From Pseudomonadota bacterium (GTDB lineage: Bacteria > Pseudomonadota > Gammaproteobacteria > Steroidobacterales > Steroidobacteraceae): 32,372 bases of DNA. Below are positions 15,279 through 24,111 of the stretch, one piece after another. Made by a program: the position numbers and the translations under genes. The notes beneath the pieces are model-generated. The model was not told the DNA's origin. It made no database searches and worked only from the letters and a program-made list of their open reading frames with translations. Within the stretch, counting starts at the first letter, position 1. Each line of letters opens with the position of its first letter. The stretch is taken from positions 1-32,372 of the forward strand of contig JAJXYR010000029.1 in the NCBI GenBank assembly GCA_021780475.1, given 5' to 3'.

Positions 15279-17520
15279 CTCGCGCACCGTGATACTTCAA
15301 GTCGCACTCGATACGCCGCTGCGGCGATTGTTCGATTACCTGCCGCCGATCGAGATTTCGACGCACGCCGACGCCGGTCGATGCCTGGCCCAGCCGGGCG
15401 TGCGCGTGCGCGTTCCCTTCGGGCGGCGCGTCCGTGTCGGCGTGATCATCGCGATCGCGGCGGAATCCACGGTGGCGCCGGGGAAATTGCGGGCCGCCAT
15501 CGAAGTACTCGACCGAGAGCCCTTGTTCGATCCGGTCACCTTCGAGCTGCTGCGCTGGGCGGCCGTGTACTACCACCATCCGATCGGCGAGGTCTTCGCC
15601 GCCGCCCTGCCCGCGGGAGTTCGCGCGGGCGGGTCGGCGCAGGAGCAGGCCACCAGTTGGGAGCTGACGACGGCCGGGAGCGCCGAGTTGACGTCCCCGT
15701 CGAACCTGCGTGCGCCCAAACAGCGCGCCTTGCTCGCCGCCTTGGCCGAGCGTGGCGGCGCCGCGGCCGCAGATTCAATCTCCGACTGGACGCCCGCACA
15801 ACTGCGCGCCGCCGAGGCACGCGGCTGGATCCGGCGTCTGCAAGTAACCGTCGGCGCAGATGGGGACGCGGCTGCCGCTCCGCGGGCCCGGCCGTCCGAG
15901 GTGACGCTGACGCCGGCGCAGGAACGGGCGGTCGCGGCGATCGTCGAGTCCAAGGGCCGTTACACCGCCTTCCTGCTCCACGGCGTGACCGGCAGCGGCA
16001 AGACCGAGGTCTATCTAAGGGCCATCGACGCCCTGATCGCGGACGGCGGTCAGGCCTTGGTGCTCGTCCCGGAAATCTCGCTGACGCCGCAGCTGCTGGA
16101 GCGCTTCCGGCGGCGCTTCGACACCGAGCCGGCAATACTGCATTCGGCGCTCGCGGGCGCCCTGCGACGCGATGCGTGGCGCCGGGCGCGCAGCGGCGAG
16201 GCGCGGGTGATCGTCGGCACGCGATCGGCGGTTTTCGCGTCGCTGCCGCGCCTCGCGCTGATCGTCATCGACGAAGAACATGACGCCTCCTACAAACAGC
16301 ACGAAGGATTTCGCTATTCCGCGCGCGATCTTGGCGTGCTGCGAGCCCGGCGCGCCGGCGTGCCGGTCGTGCTCGGATCGGCGACGCCGTCGCTGGAAAC
16401 CCTGGACAACGCCGCTCACGAGCGCTATGCACGGCTGATCCTGCCTGAGAGGCCGGGAGCCGCCAGCCCGTCCCGGATGGCGCTGGTCGATCTGCGCGCG
16501 CATCCGCCGAACGACGGCATATCGCCGCCGGTGATGCGAGCCATCGCGGCACACCTCGGCGCCGGCGGGCAAGTCATCGTTTTTTTGAACCGCCGCGGCT
16601 ACGCGCCAACACTCTATTGCAATGCCTGCGGCTGGATCGCGGACTGTAGGCGCTGCGATGCCCGGATGACGCTGCACCGCCGGGCCGGCCAATTGCGCTG
16701 CCATCACTGCGGTGCGCAGCGCCCGGTGGCGGCCGATTGCGAGGCCTGCGGCCGGTCGCTCCAGCCGATCGGCCAAGGCACCGAGCGCATCGAGGAAACC
16801 CTCTCCCGGCTGTTTCCGGGATCCCCGCTCGCGCGGCTCGACCGGGACACGGCAACGGCGCGCGGCGCGGTGCAGGCGGTGCTCGAACGCGTACATACCG
16901 GCGAGGCCCGCATCCTCGTTGGCACGCAGATGCTGACGAAGGGACATCACTTTCCGGACGTCAGCCTGGTGGTCATCCTCGATGCGGACCAGGGCCTGTT
17001 CGCGACCGATTACCGCGCCGCCGAGCGTCTGGCGCAGACGATCATCCAGGTCGCCGGCCGCGCGGGCCGGGCGGCGCGAGCCGGCGAGGTATTGATCCAG
17101 ACGGAATTCCCGGAACATCCGCTGCTCAACCGGCTGATCACGGCCGGCTATGACTCATTTGCCGACAGTGCGCTCGAAGAGCGCCGCGCGGCACACTGGC
17201 CGCCGTATTCCCGGCTGGCGTTGCTGCGCGCCGAAGCCAAGGATGCGAGCCGGCTCGACGCCTTCCTGCGGGCGGCGGCGGACGGCGGCAGAGCGGCCGA
17301 CGCGGCGCGGGCGCATGGCCAGCCGGTCCGCATCCTGGGTCCGGCGAGCGCGCTGATCGCGCGGCGAGCCGACCATTTCCGTGCCCAGGTGTTGGTGGAG
17401 GCCGACGACCGGCCCACACTGCAGCGCTTCCTCGCGTCCTGGCTACCGCGGATCGAGGCGCAAGGCGCACCGGCCGGTCTGCGCTGGTCCATCGATGTCG
17501 ATCCGCTCGAGGTCGATTGA
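15271..17520 (+). CDS. priA: Primosomal protein N' (PriA helicase)
   Basis: About 749 residues; replication-restart helicase that recognises stalled forks and loads the primosome. Visible are the N-terminal 3'-end binding region (VALDTPLRRLFDYLPP), Walker A GVTGSGKTEVYL, the DEEH box VIDEEHDASYKQHEG, RYSARDLGVLRARRAGVPVVLGSATPS, the zinc-binding insertion with paired cysteines (CNACGW, CRRC, CHHC, CEAC), and the late helicase motifs LVGTQMLTKGHHFP and QVAGRAGRA. The start is uncertain. TTG 15244 (track), GTG 15271 (AGG upstream) and GTG 15289 are all in frame; 15289 gives the shortest family-like N-terminus. It precedes argS by 54 nt. Confidence 0.95.
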   Translation: MENSRTVILQVALDTPLRRLFDYLPPIEISTHADAGRCLAQPGVRVRVPFGRRVRVGVIIAIAAESTVAPGKLRAAIEVLDREPLFDPVTFELLRWAAVYYHHPIGEVFAAALPAGVRAGGSAQEQATSWELTTAGSAELTSPSNLRAPKQRALLAALAERGGAAAADSISDWTPAQLRAAEARGWIRRLQVTVGADGDAAAAPRARPSEVTLTPAQERAVAAIVESKGRYTAFLLHGVTGSGKTEVYLRAIDALIADGGQALVLVPEISLTPQLLERFRRRFDTEPAILHSALAGALRRDAWRRARSGEARVIVGTRSAVFASLPRLALIVIDEEHDASYKQHEGFRYSARDLGVLRARRAGVPVVLGSATPSLETLDNAAHERYARLILPERPGAASPSRMALVDLRAHPPNDGISPPVMRAIAAHLGAGGQVIVFLNRRGYAPTLYCNACGWIADCRRCDARMTLHRRAGQLRCHHCGAQRPVAADCEACGRSLQPIGQGTERIEETLSRLFPGSPLARLDRDTATARGAVQAVLERVHTGEARILVGTQMLTKGHHFPDVSLVVILDADQGLFATDYRAAERLAQTIIQVAGRAGRAARAGEVLIQTEFPEHPLLNRLITAGYDSFADSALEERRAAHWPPYSRLALLRAEAKDASRLDAFLRAAADGGRAADAARAHGQPVRILGPASALIARRADHFRAQVLVEADDRPTLQRFLASWLPRIEAQGAPAGLRWSIDVDPLEVD

Positions 17521-17574
17521 CCGGTTTCGGGTAAACTGCCGACCCCTGCGGATTGGCCGAGAACGGGATCGCGT

Positions 17575-19335
17575 GTGAAGAAATTGATCGAAAGCCTGTT
17601 GCGCCAGGCCTTGAGTGCGCTACCGGTGAGCCGCGTGCCGCCGGATGCGCGTCCGGCGGAGGTCGACGTGGAGCGTACGCGCGACGCCGCCCACGGCGAC
17701 TTCGCGAGTAATCTGGCCATGCGTCTCGCCAAGACCACGCGGCAGAATCCCCGTGCCCTCGCCGAGGCTCTGATCGACGCGCTGCCCGGACATCCGGCGG
17801 TCGCGAAAACCGAGGTCGCGGGCGCCGGCTTCATCAATTTCTTTTTGAAGGACACCGCCTATTACGACGAGGTGGCGCGCATCCTCGCCGACTCCGGTCA
17901 ATACGGCCGCTCCGACCAGGGCGGCGGCCGATCGGTGCTGTTGGAATTCGTGTCGGCGAATCCAACGGGCCCGCTGCACGTCGGCCACGGCAGGCATGCC
18001 GCCTACGGCGCCACGCTCGGGAATCTGCTCGAGGCGGTCGGCTACCGGGTTACCCGCGAGTACTACGTAAACGACGCGGGACGCCAGATGGAAATCCTCG
18101 CCGTCAGCACCTGGCTGCGGTATTTGGAGCGCTGCGGCGAGACGCTCGAATTCCCGGCGAACGGCTATCGGGGCGATTACATCGCGACGATCGCCGGACA
18201 ACTGCATGAAGCCGTGGGCGGGGAACTGCGGCGCGCGGCGGCCGAGGTATTCTCGGGTCTGCCGGCGGACGAACCGCGTGGCGGCGACAAGGACGCCTAC
18301 ATCGACGCATTGATCGCCCGCGCGCGCGCGCTGATCGGAACGGACGCGTTTCGCCGGGTCCTCTCTGTAGCCCTCGACGACATCCTGCGGGACATCCAGC
18401 AGGATCTGGGCGAGTTCGGCGTGCGCTTCGACCGCTGGTTTTCCGAGCGCAGCCTCGAGGACGACGGGTCGGTCGACCGCGCGCTCGCGGCGCTGGAGAA
18501 GGCGGGCCATGCGTATCGCCGGGACGGCGCGCTGTGGTTCAAGAGCAGCGCCTTCGGCGACGAGAAGGACCGCGTCATGGTGCGGGACAACGGCGTAAAG
18601 ACCTACTTCGCGTCCGACATCGCCTACATCTTCAACAAATTGGCACGCGGTTTCGATCACCTCCTGTACGTCTGGGGTGCCGACCATCATGGCTACATCG
18701 CGCGCCTGCGCGCGGGCCTCGTGGCCCTCGGCGGCCCTGCCGGATGCTTCGAAGTGCGCCTGGTCCAATTCGTCTCCCTGTACCGGGGCGGCGAGAAGGC
18801 CCAGATGTCGACGCGCTCGGGCGAATTCGTCACGCTGCGCGATTTGCGCCGGGAGGTCGGCAACGACGCGGCGCGGCTGTTCTACGTGATGCGCAGCAAC
18901 GACCAGCACCTGGATTTCGATCTTGAATTGGCCACGTCGCGATCCAACGAGAACCCGGTTTTTTACATCCAATACGCCCACGCGCGCGTCGCGAGCGTGA
19001 TGCGCCAGATGCAGGGCCGCGGTCTCGAGCACGACGGCCGGCAGGGTCTCGCGCGGCTCGGCCTGCTGGTCGAACCGCAGGAAGTCGCGCTGATGAAGCG
19101 TCTATCCCAATACCCCGAAACGGTCGAGCAGGCCGCGCTGCAGCGGGCGCCGCACCTGTTGGTGCATTATCTGCGGGACCTGGCCAACGACTTCCACACC
19201 AACTACAGCGCGCACCAGCTGCTCGTGGACGATCCGGCGCTGCGCGACGCGCGCCTGACGCTGTCGCTCGCGGCGCAGACGGTCATCCGCAACGGCCTGG
19301 GGATTCTGGGCGTTTCCGCGCCAGAGTCGATGTAG
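17575..19335 (+). CDS. argS: Arginyl-tRNA synthetase
   Basis: 586 residues; charges tRNA-Arg. The N-terminal additional domain (1-110) contains [17 protein letters not shown]. The class I catalytic domain begins with [20 protein letters not shown], where HVGH is the HIGH signature. The KMSKS loop is degenerate ([13 protein letters not shown]), as is normal for many ArgRS enzymes. The C-terminal anticodon domain has [17 protein letters not shown] and the final [14 protein letters not shown]. The GTG start at 17575 gives the standard N-terminus. The priA-argS-SPOR order is also found in Pseudomonas. The SPOR gene starts 9 nt after the stop. Confidence 0.97.
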   Translation: MKKLIESLLRQALSALPVSRVPPDARPAEVDVERTRDAAHGDFASNLAMRLAKTTRQNPRALAEALIDALPGHPAVAKTEVAGAGFINFFLKDTAYYDEVARILADSGQYGRSDQGGGRSVLLEFVSANPTGPLHVGHGRHAAYGATLGNLLEAVGYRVTREYYVNDAGRQMEILAVSTWLRYLERCGETLEFPANGYRGDYIATIAGQLHEAVGGELRRAAAEVFSGLPADEPRGGDKDAYIDALIARARALIGTDAFRRVLSVALDDILRDIQQDLGEFGVRFDRWFSERSLEDDGSVDRALAALEKAGHAYRRDGALWFKSSAFGDEKDRVMVRDNGVKTYFASDIAYIFNKLARGFDHLLYVWGADHHGYIARLRAGLVALGGPAGCFEVRLVQFVSLYRGGEKAQMSTRSGEFVTLRDLRREVGNDAARLFYVMRSNDQHLDFDLELATSRSNENPVFYIQYAHARVASVMRQMQGRGLEHDGRQGLARLGLLVEPQEVALMKRLSQYPETVEQAALQRAPHLLVHYLRDLANDFHTNYSAHQLLVDDPALRDARLTLSLAAQTVIRNGLGILGVSAPESM

Positions 19336-19344
19336 CGCCCGGGC

Positions 19345-19905
19345 ATGGCTCGCGACTACAAACCCAGGCGCGCACGGCCGGCATCCGGTCTTCCCGGATG
19401 GGCCGGCGCGCTGATCGGCCTCGTACTCGGACTCGCGGTGGCGGCCTTCGTTTACCTGAAGGATCACCGGCCGGTGCCGGCGGTCACGGCACCCGCCCAG
19501 AGCGTGAAAAAGAAGCCCCGCGTCAACCATCCGCCGGGCGCGGCGACGGGCGATGCCTCGGCGGCGGGATCGTACGACTTCTACAAGATGCTGCCGAACT
19601 TCGCGGTGGTCGTGCCGCGAACCGGCAAGGAAATCAAACCGGACATCGTGGCCGCCCCCGAGACCCGCCCCGGGACCTACGTGCTACAAGCCGGGTCGTA
19701 CAAGAATTTCGCGGATGCGGACCGCATCCGCGCTCAGCTCGCGCTGCAAGGGATCGAATCGAAAGTTCAGAAAGTCTCGGTGGACAACGACACCTGGCAC
19801 CGCATCCGCATCGGGCCGGTCTCGGATCTCAAGGAATTGAACCGGATGCGCGCGATCCTGCGCAAGTCGAACATCGACGTACTGGTCATCCGCGTCGGCG
19901 ACTGA
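19345..19905 (+). CDS. SPOR domain protein, FtsN-like
   Basis: 186 residues. A short basic cytoplasmic N-terminus (MARDYKPRRARPASG) is followed by one membrane span (about 19-40, GWAGALIGLVLGLAVAAFVY), a Lys/Pro-rich linker, and a C-terminal SPOR domain (about 110-186: TYVLQAGSYKNFADADRIRA...WHRIRIGPVSD). SPOR domains bind denuded septal peptidoglycan. The topology and the position after argS match the FtsN-like proteins of gammaproteobacteria. A conserved central motif (YDFYKMLPNFAVVVP) is typical of that group. In Pseudomonas hslVU follows; here ntrX converges instead. A role in division is inferred from family and order. Confidence 0.87.
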   Translation: MARDYKPRRARPASGLPGWAGALIGLVLGLAVAAFVYLKDHRPVPAVTAPAQSVKKKPRVNHPPGAATGDASAAGSYDFYKMLPNFAVVVPRTGKEIKPDIVAAPETRPGTYVLQAGSYKNFADADRIRAQLALQGIESKVQKVSVDNDTWHRIRIGPVSDLKELNRMRAILRKSNIDVLVIRVGD

Positions 19906-19920
19906 GCGTCCGCTCAGTCG
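19899..19920. terminator. Symmetrical hairpin holding both convergent stop codons
   Basis: CGACTGAGCG, TC, CGCTCAGTCG is a perfect 10-bp inverted repeat. The TGA of the SPOR gene (19903-19905) and the TGA of ntrX (19914-19916 on the minus strand) lie at mirror positions in the two arms. No T-tract follows. It probably marks both transcript ends. Confidence 0.55.
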
Positions 19921-21275
19921 TCGCCCAATTGACGGAAATCGACACCGAGCGCGCGCAGCTTGCGGTACAGATGGGTCCGCTCCATGCCGACCCGCTTGGC
20001 GAGCTGCCCGACCTTGCCGTTGCACAACAGCAGCTGCTGCTGCAGATACGCCCGTTCGAATTGTTCGCGCGCCTCGCGCAGCGGCAGCGCGAGCAGATCC
20101 TGCTTGACCAAGGGTTCGTCGACGGCGCTCTTCTCCGCGAGTTCGCGTTCGACCTCCTCCAGACCGATCTCCTCGCCGTTGCCGAGGATCAGCACGCGCT
20201 GGACCAGATTCTTCAATTCGACGACGTTTCCGGGCCACGGATAGTTGCGCAGCCGGTTCTGCGCCGCGACGCTGAAGCGGCGCAGCGGCAGGTGCTGATC
20301 ATCGACGAGGCGGTCGACGTAATAGCGCAGCAGGTCCGGCACGTCCTCCGCGTAATCCCGCAGCGGCGGCACCTTCAAGGTGATGACGCCCAGCTGGGAA
20401 TAGAGGTCGCGGCGGAACGAATCGGCGCCTGCGCGCTGATCCAGTCCCTCCTGGGCCGAACTGACCCAGCGGACATCGACCGGCAGCGCCGCGCTGCCGC
20501 CCACCCGTGAATAGCTCTGTTGTTCGATCATGCCGGCCAGCAGCCGCTGCGCCTCCGCGTTCAGATCCTCGAGCCCGTTGAGGTACAAGGTACCGCCGGC
20601 GGCGCGCTCGATCGCTCCCTCCTCGATCCGCCCGTCCTTTTCCACGCCGAAAAGCGCGGCCGCGGGATCGGAACCCAGGCTGGCGCAGACCACGACCGTG
20701 AACGGATGCGACGCACGCGCGCTGAGCGAGTGCAGATAGCGCGCATAGGCCTCGCGTCCGGAGCCCGCTTCCCCGATCAACAATACCGGCGAGTTGCTCG
20801 GCGCGACCTGTTGGATCTGCTCGCGCAGCTGCTGGGTCGCGCGCCCCTTGCCGATCGGCACCGCGAGCGAACCGCCGTGCGCGCGCATCGCGACGCGTTT
20901 GCGCCGGCCGGCGTCGAGCGCGCGTTCCACCGTGCGCAGCAGCTTGGTGAGGGACAGGGGTTTCTCGACGAAGTCGAAGGCCCCGAGCCGGGTCGCCTCG
21001 ACAGCCGTTTCCACCGTGCCGTGCCCGGACATCATCACCACGGGGCAGTCGTAGCCCGGCATTGCGGACCACTCGCGCAGCAGGGTGATGCCGTCGGTGT
21101 CGGGCATCCAGATATCGAGCAGGACGAGGTCGGACACCCGTTGCGCGCGGGCCGCGCGCGCCTCCGATGCGGTTGCGGCGACGTCCACGTCGTAGCCTTC
21201 CTCTGTCAATATTTCCTGCAGCAGCTCGCGGATATCCGCCTCGTCGTCGACCACTAAAATCCTGGACGCGGTCAT
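19914..21275 (-). CDS. ntrX: NtrX-type response regulator with degenerate AAA+ domain
   Basis: 453 residues. The receiver domain (about 1-120) is intact: VDDEADIREL, phospho-acceptor Asp in LLDIWMPDTDG, MMSGHG and the FVEKPLS lysine. The central AAA+ domain is altered. Walker A reads GEAGSGRE (usual GExGTGKE). The GAFTGA sigma-54 loop is missing (LFGVEKDGRIEEGAIE). Walker B reads GGTLYLNGLED (usual LFLDE). The arginine-finger region FRRDLYSQLGVITLKVPPLR remains. The C-terminal Fis-type helix-turn-helix is clear (NGKVGQLAKRVGMERTHLYR). It should bind DNA and receive phosphate from NtrY but is unlikely to hydrolyse ATP or act with sigma-54. The ATG overlaps the ntrY stop (ATGA). Confidence 0.92.
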   Translation of the reverse strand: MTASRILVVDDEADIRELLQEILTEEGYDVDVAATASEARAARAQRVSDLVLLDIWMPDTDGITLLREWSAMPGYDCPVVMMSGHGTVETAVEATRLGAFDFVEKPLSLTKLLRTVERALDAGRRKRVAMRAHGGSLAVPIGKGRATQQLREQIQQVAPSNSPVLLIGEAGSGREAYARYLHSLSARASHPFTVVVCASLGSDPAAALFGVEKDGRIEEGAIERAAGGTLYLNGLEDLNAEAQRLLAGMIEQQSYSRVGGSAALPVDVRWVSSAQEGLDQRAGADSFRRDLYSQLGVITLKVPPLRDYAEDVPDLLRYYVDRLVDDQHLPLRRFSVAAQNRLRNYPWPGNVVELKNLVQRVLILGNGEEIGLEEVERELAEKSAVDEPLVKQDLLALPLREAREQFERAYLQQQLLLCNGKVGQLAKRVGMERTHLYRKLRALGVDFRQLGDD

Positions 21276-23527
21276 GCGCGTTCTCTCCTGTGTTCACCCT
21301 TGCGTGATTCCCGCGCGCCGGAGGAGCGCGCGCCATCACCCAAGGGCAGTACGATTTTTACCCGGGCCCCCCCCAGGGGCCGATTATCCGCTTCTATTCG
21401 CCCGCCGTGTTCCTCCACGATCTTTTTCACGATGGCGAGCCCAAGACCCGTGCCCTTTGGCTTGCTGGTGACATAAGGGTCGAACACCGTGCCGATCAGG
21501 TCGCGCTGGAAGCCCGGACCATTGTCGCCGACGACGATGGAGGCGATGTGCTTTGCGCCGTCCTCGGCGAGACGCGTCTCGATTTCGATGCGCGCGTCGT
21601 CATGGCCCTCGAGCGCCTCGATGGAGTTCGTGACCAGATTGTTGAGAATCTGCCTGATTCGCATCCGGTCCGCCGAAATCGGCGGGAGTTGTTCGTCCAG
21701 GTCCAGCGTCAATTCCACGTTTTGTGCCTGGGCACGGTACAGGTCGACGACCTCGGTGACCAGCTGGTTCAGATCGAAGCGCGCGAAATGCAGGTCCGGC
21801 GCCCGCGCATACTCGCTGAACGCGTTGACCATCTGCTTCATGGCATCCACCTGCGCCACGATCGTATGGGTCGCCCGTTCCAGAATCTGCGCATCCTGCG
21901 CATTCATGCTGCCCAGGAACTTGCGGCGCATGCGTTCGGCAGAGAGCTGAATGGGCGTCAGCGGATTCTTGATCTCGTGCGCAAGCCTGCGCGCGACCTC
22001 GCCCCAGGCGGCGTCGCGCTGCGCCTGCAGCAGCGTCGTGATGTCGTCGAATACCAGCACGACCCCCGGGTCTTCGCCGCCGTCGCTCGGCAGCGCGGTG
22101 CACGCGCACATCAATACGCGCTTGCCGCTGTCCGCGGACAGTTCGAGCTGTTCCCGCCAGTCGCGATCGGCTCCGCCCAGACGCGCCTTGACGGCGCTCT
22201 GGAACTGGGCAAAAAAGGGCGCGTCGCTGATCGTCTCGTCGAAGACCTTGCCGACCGCGCCCTCCAGGTCGACCCCGAGTATGGCGCTCGCCGCCTGATT
22301 CGCGGTGCGCACCCGCAGGTCCGGTTCGAGCGCGACCACACCGGTCGACAAGCGCGCCAGAATGACCGCGAGGCCGGCGCGCTCGGCCTCCACCGCCTGC
22401 TGGCTGCGGCGCGTCTCGAGGCGCGCGCGCGCCAGGCGCTTCGTCATCTCGTTGAACGATGTCACCAGGTAGCCGAGTTCGTCGCGGGAAGGCAGCGGCA
22501 GCTGCGTGTCGTAGTCGCCACGCGCGACGGCGCGGGTTCCGGCGATCAAGTCCTGAACCGGCTGCACGAGCCGCTGCGCGGCGAAGAAGGCGCCGTAGAC
22601 CGCCGCGAGCAGCGACAACAGTACGACGAAGGTCAGAATCAGCGTGAACGTCGATTTCAGCGGACGACGCAGCTGCACAAGATTCGCATATTGGGTGTAG
22701 GAGCGCTGAACCGTGTCGGCAAGCTCGCTGAGTTGTTCCGGGACCGGATAGAGCGCGATCAACACCCGCGCGGCTGGATCGCCGCCGCTGTCGATCGGCG
22801 ATGCCGCGCGGATCACGTAGCCGCCCGCGGAGTCCGTGTCGAGACTCGCGTAGGACCGTCCGCGTCTCACCTGCAGCATCATCTCCTTCGTCGCGGGCAG
22901 CGGCACCGAATCGATCGGCCTGTCCGAGCTCGTCGCCAGGATGCGCATCCGCGGACCGACGACCGTGAATTCCATCGCGGTGCTCTCGCGTCGCGCGCGG
23001 TCCAGGGTCGCGATCAGGTCGAAATCCGACAAGCCGGACAATGAGCGCGCGACGGCGGCGGTGTTCTGCTGAAAGTCGCGCACACGCAAATCGAGCGCCG
23101 CGCGCGACAGATTGCGCGTGTCCTTCAATCCCTGGCTGACCTCGAGCTCGAACCAGCTGTCGATGCCCCGGTTCAGGAACTGCAGCGCGAAATAGAAGAC
23201 GACCAGTATCGGCCCCACGGCGAGCACGCTGAACACCGCGACGGTGCGGGCCTTGAGGCGGGAGCCCGGCGCGTGCCGGCGATATTCCCGCGCCAGGCCC
23301 AGCAGTTTTCCTACCAGCAGCACGACCAGGGTCAACAGGCCGGCGATGTTGATCAGCAGGATCCACGGCAGCCAGCGGTCGAATTTTTCCGAGTTCTGCG
23401 CGGCGGAAGCCAGCAGGAACAGCGCCACCAACCAGAGCACGACGCCGACTCCGGCGAGCGCCGTGGCGCCGTATCTTCGAACTACGGCCGCAACGTCCAC
23501 GTATACCAGTCGCTCTCGCGGTGCCAT
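21272..23527 (-). CDS. ntrY: NtrY-type sensor histidine kinase
   Basis: 751 residues. Three spans lie near the N-terminus (LAGVGVVLWLVALFLLASAA, ILLINIAGLLTLVVLLVGKL and FSVLAVGPILVVFYFALQFL), then a periplasmic sensing region and a fourth span (FTLILTFVVLLSLLAAVYGA). A HAMP domain (ARGDYDTQLPLPSRDELGYL) and a PAS domain follow. The HisKA box is RRLAHEIKNPLTPIQLSAER with phospho-His, and the ATPase boxes are QILNNLVTNSIEAL, VVGDNGPGF and GTGLGLAIVKKIVEEHGG. This is the standard NtrY layout; the family is linked to nitrogen and redox/oxygen signals. ATG 23527 overlaps the DUF4390 gene end by 46 nt; a GTG ten codons in (YVD) is a less likely start. Confidence 0.94.
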   Translation of the reverse strand: MAPRERLVYVDVAAVVRRYGATALAGVGVVLWLVALFLLASAAQNSEKFDRWLPWILLINIAGLLTLVVLLVGKLLGLAREYRRHAPGSRLKARTVAVFSVLAVGPILVVFYFALQFLNRGIDSWFELEVSQGLKDTRNLSRAALDLRVRDFQQNTAAVARSLSGLSDFDLIATLDRARRESTAMEFTVVGPRMRILATSSDRPIDSVPLPATKEMMLQVRRGRSYASLDTDSAGGYVIRAASPIDSGGDPAARVLIALYPVPEQLSELADTVQRSYTQYANLVQLRRPLKSTFTLILTFVVLLSLLAAVYGAFFAAQRLVQPVQDLIAGTRAVARGDYDTQLPLPSRDELGYLVTSFNEMTKRLARARLETRRSQQAVEAERAGLAVILARLSTGVVALEPDLRVRTANQAASAILGVDLEGAVGKVFDETISDAPFFAQFQSAVKARLGGADRDWREQLELSADSGKRVLMCACTALPSDGGEDPGVVLVFDDITTLLQAQRDAAWGEVARRLAHEIKNPLTPIQLSAERMRRKFLGSMNAQDAQILERATHTIVAQVDAMKQMVNAFSEYARAPDLHFARFDLNQLVTEVVDLYRAQAQNVELTLDLDEQLPPISADRMRIRQILNNLVTNSIEALEGHDDARIEIETRLAEDGAKHIASIVVGDNGPGFQRDLIGTVFDPYVTSKPKGTGLGLAIVKKIVEEHGGRIEADNRPLGGARVKIVLPLGDGARSSGARESRKGEHRRERA

Positions 23528-24111
23528 TCATTGACCCAGAACATCAAGATGCGCAGCGTGAGCGGCACGGCGCCATAGTCGAGCTTCGCGCGCACGCTGA
23601 CCTCGTAGCGGCGCCGCGCCGAGACCAGGGATTTGTCGAGTACCGGCAGGCCCTGGATCTGGGACAGTTGATCGATCGCCGCATCGACCGTCGGCAGGGA
23701 TTCCTGCTGGCCGCTGTTGTCGTTGCGCAGGATGTAGCGCGCGCTGACCGCGTTGTACTGCAACTGATAGCGCTGGGTCAGCTCGGCGACGCCGGTGTTC
23801 GGCAGGTAGGCGCGGACGCGCTTGATCACGAGGTCGACTTCGAGTGTCAGGGGCACGCCATCGGCAAGGCCGCGCTTGACCGCATCGCCGATCGGCAGGC
23901 GCAAGCTCGCGTCCAATTGGTAGACGCCGTCTCGCAACTCCAGATCCGCGGAATGCACGTCGAATGGACCTTGCAGGCCATCCGCGACGGCGGCGGCCGC
24001 GCCCAGGCCGGTCGTCGCGAACAGCGCCACGAGCCACAGACGTGCCCACGCTCCCGTCCGGCCGGCCGCCGGCCGCGGCCGGCCGCTGTCATTGGAGAAG
24101 AAAGCGTTCAT
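23482..24111 (-). CDS. DUF4390 exported protein
   Basis: 209 residues. It starts MNAFFSNDSGRPRP, then has a hydrophobic signal segment (about 22-42, WLVALFATTGLGAAAAVADG). The mature part is beta-rich with VHSADLELRDGVYQLDASL, YLPNTGVAELTQRYQLQYNA, and the C-terminal LRILMFWVNEWHRESDWYTW motif typical of DUF4390. The family regularly lies between rsmB and ntrY, so a periplasmic partner of NtrY sensing is possible but unproven. The tracked ORF begins upstream in rsmB; ATG 24111 overlaps the rsmB stop (ATGA). The signal-peptide coding region contains a GGCCGGCCGCCGGCCGCGGC run. Confidence 0.88.
   Translation of the reverse strand: MNAFFSNDSGRPRPAAGRTGAWARLWLVALFATTGLGAAAAVADGLQGPFDVHSADLELRDGVYQLDASLRLPIGDAVKRGLADGVPLTLEVDLVIKRVRAYLPNTGVAELTQRYQLQYNAVSARYILRNDNSGQQESLPTVDAAIDQLSQIQGLPVLDKSLVSARRRYEVSVRAKLDYGAVPLTLRILMFWVNEWHRESDWYTWTLRP

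Noticed and set aside
17620-19032. 470-residue minus-strand ORF
   Set aside because: Antisense to argS, which is complete and has all expected motifs.
24057-24090. GC-only palindromic run as a mobile or REP element
   Set aside because: It lies in the coding sequence of the DUF4390 signal-peptide region and no second copy was seen in the window; low-complexity GC codons explain it.
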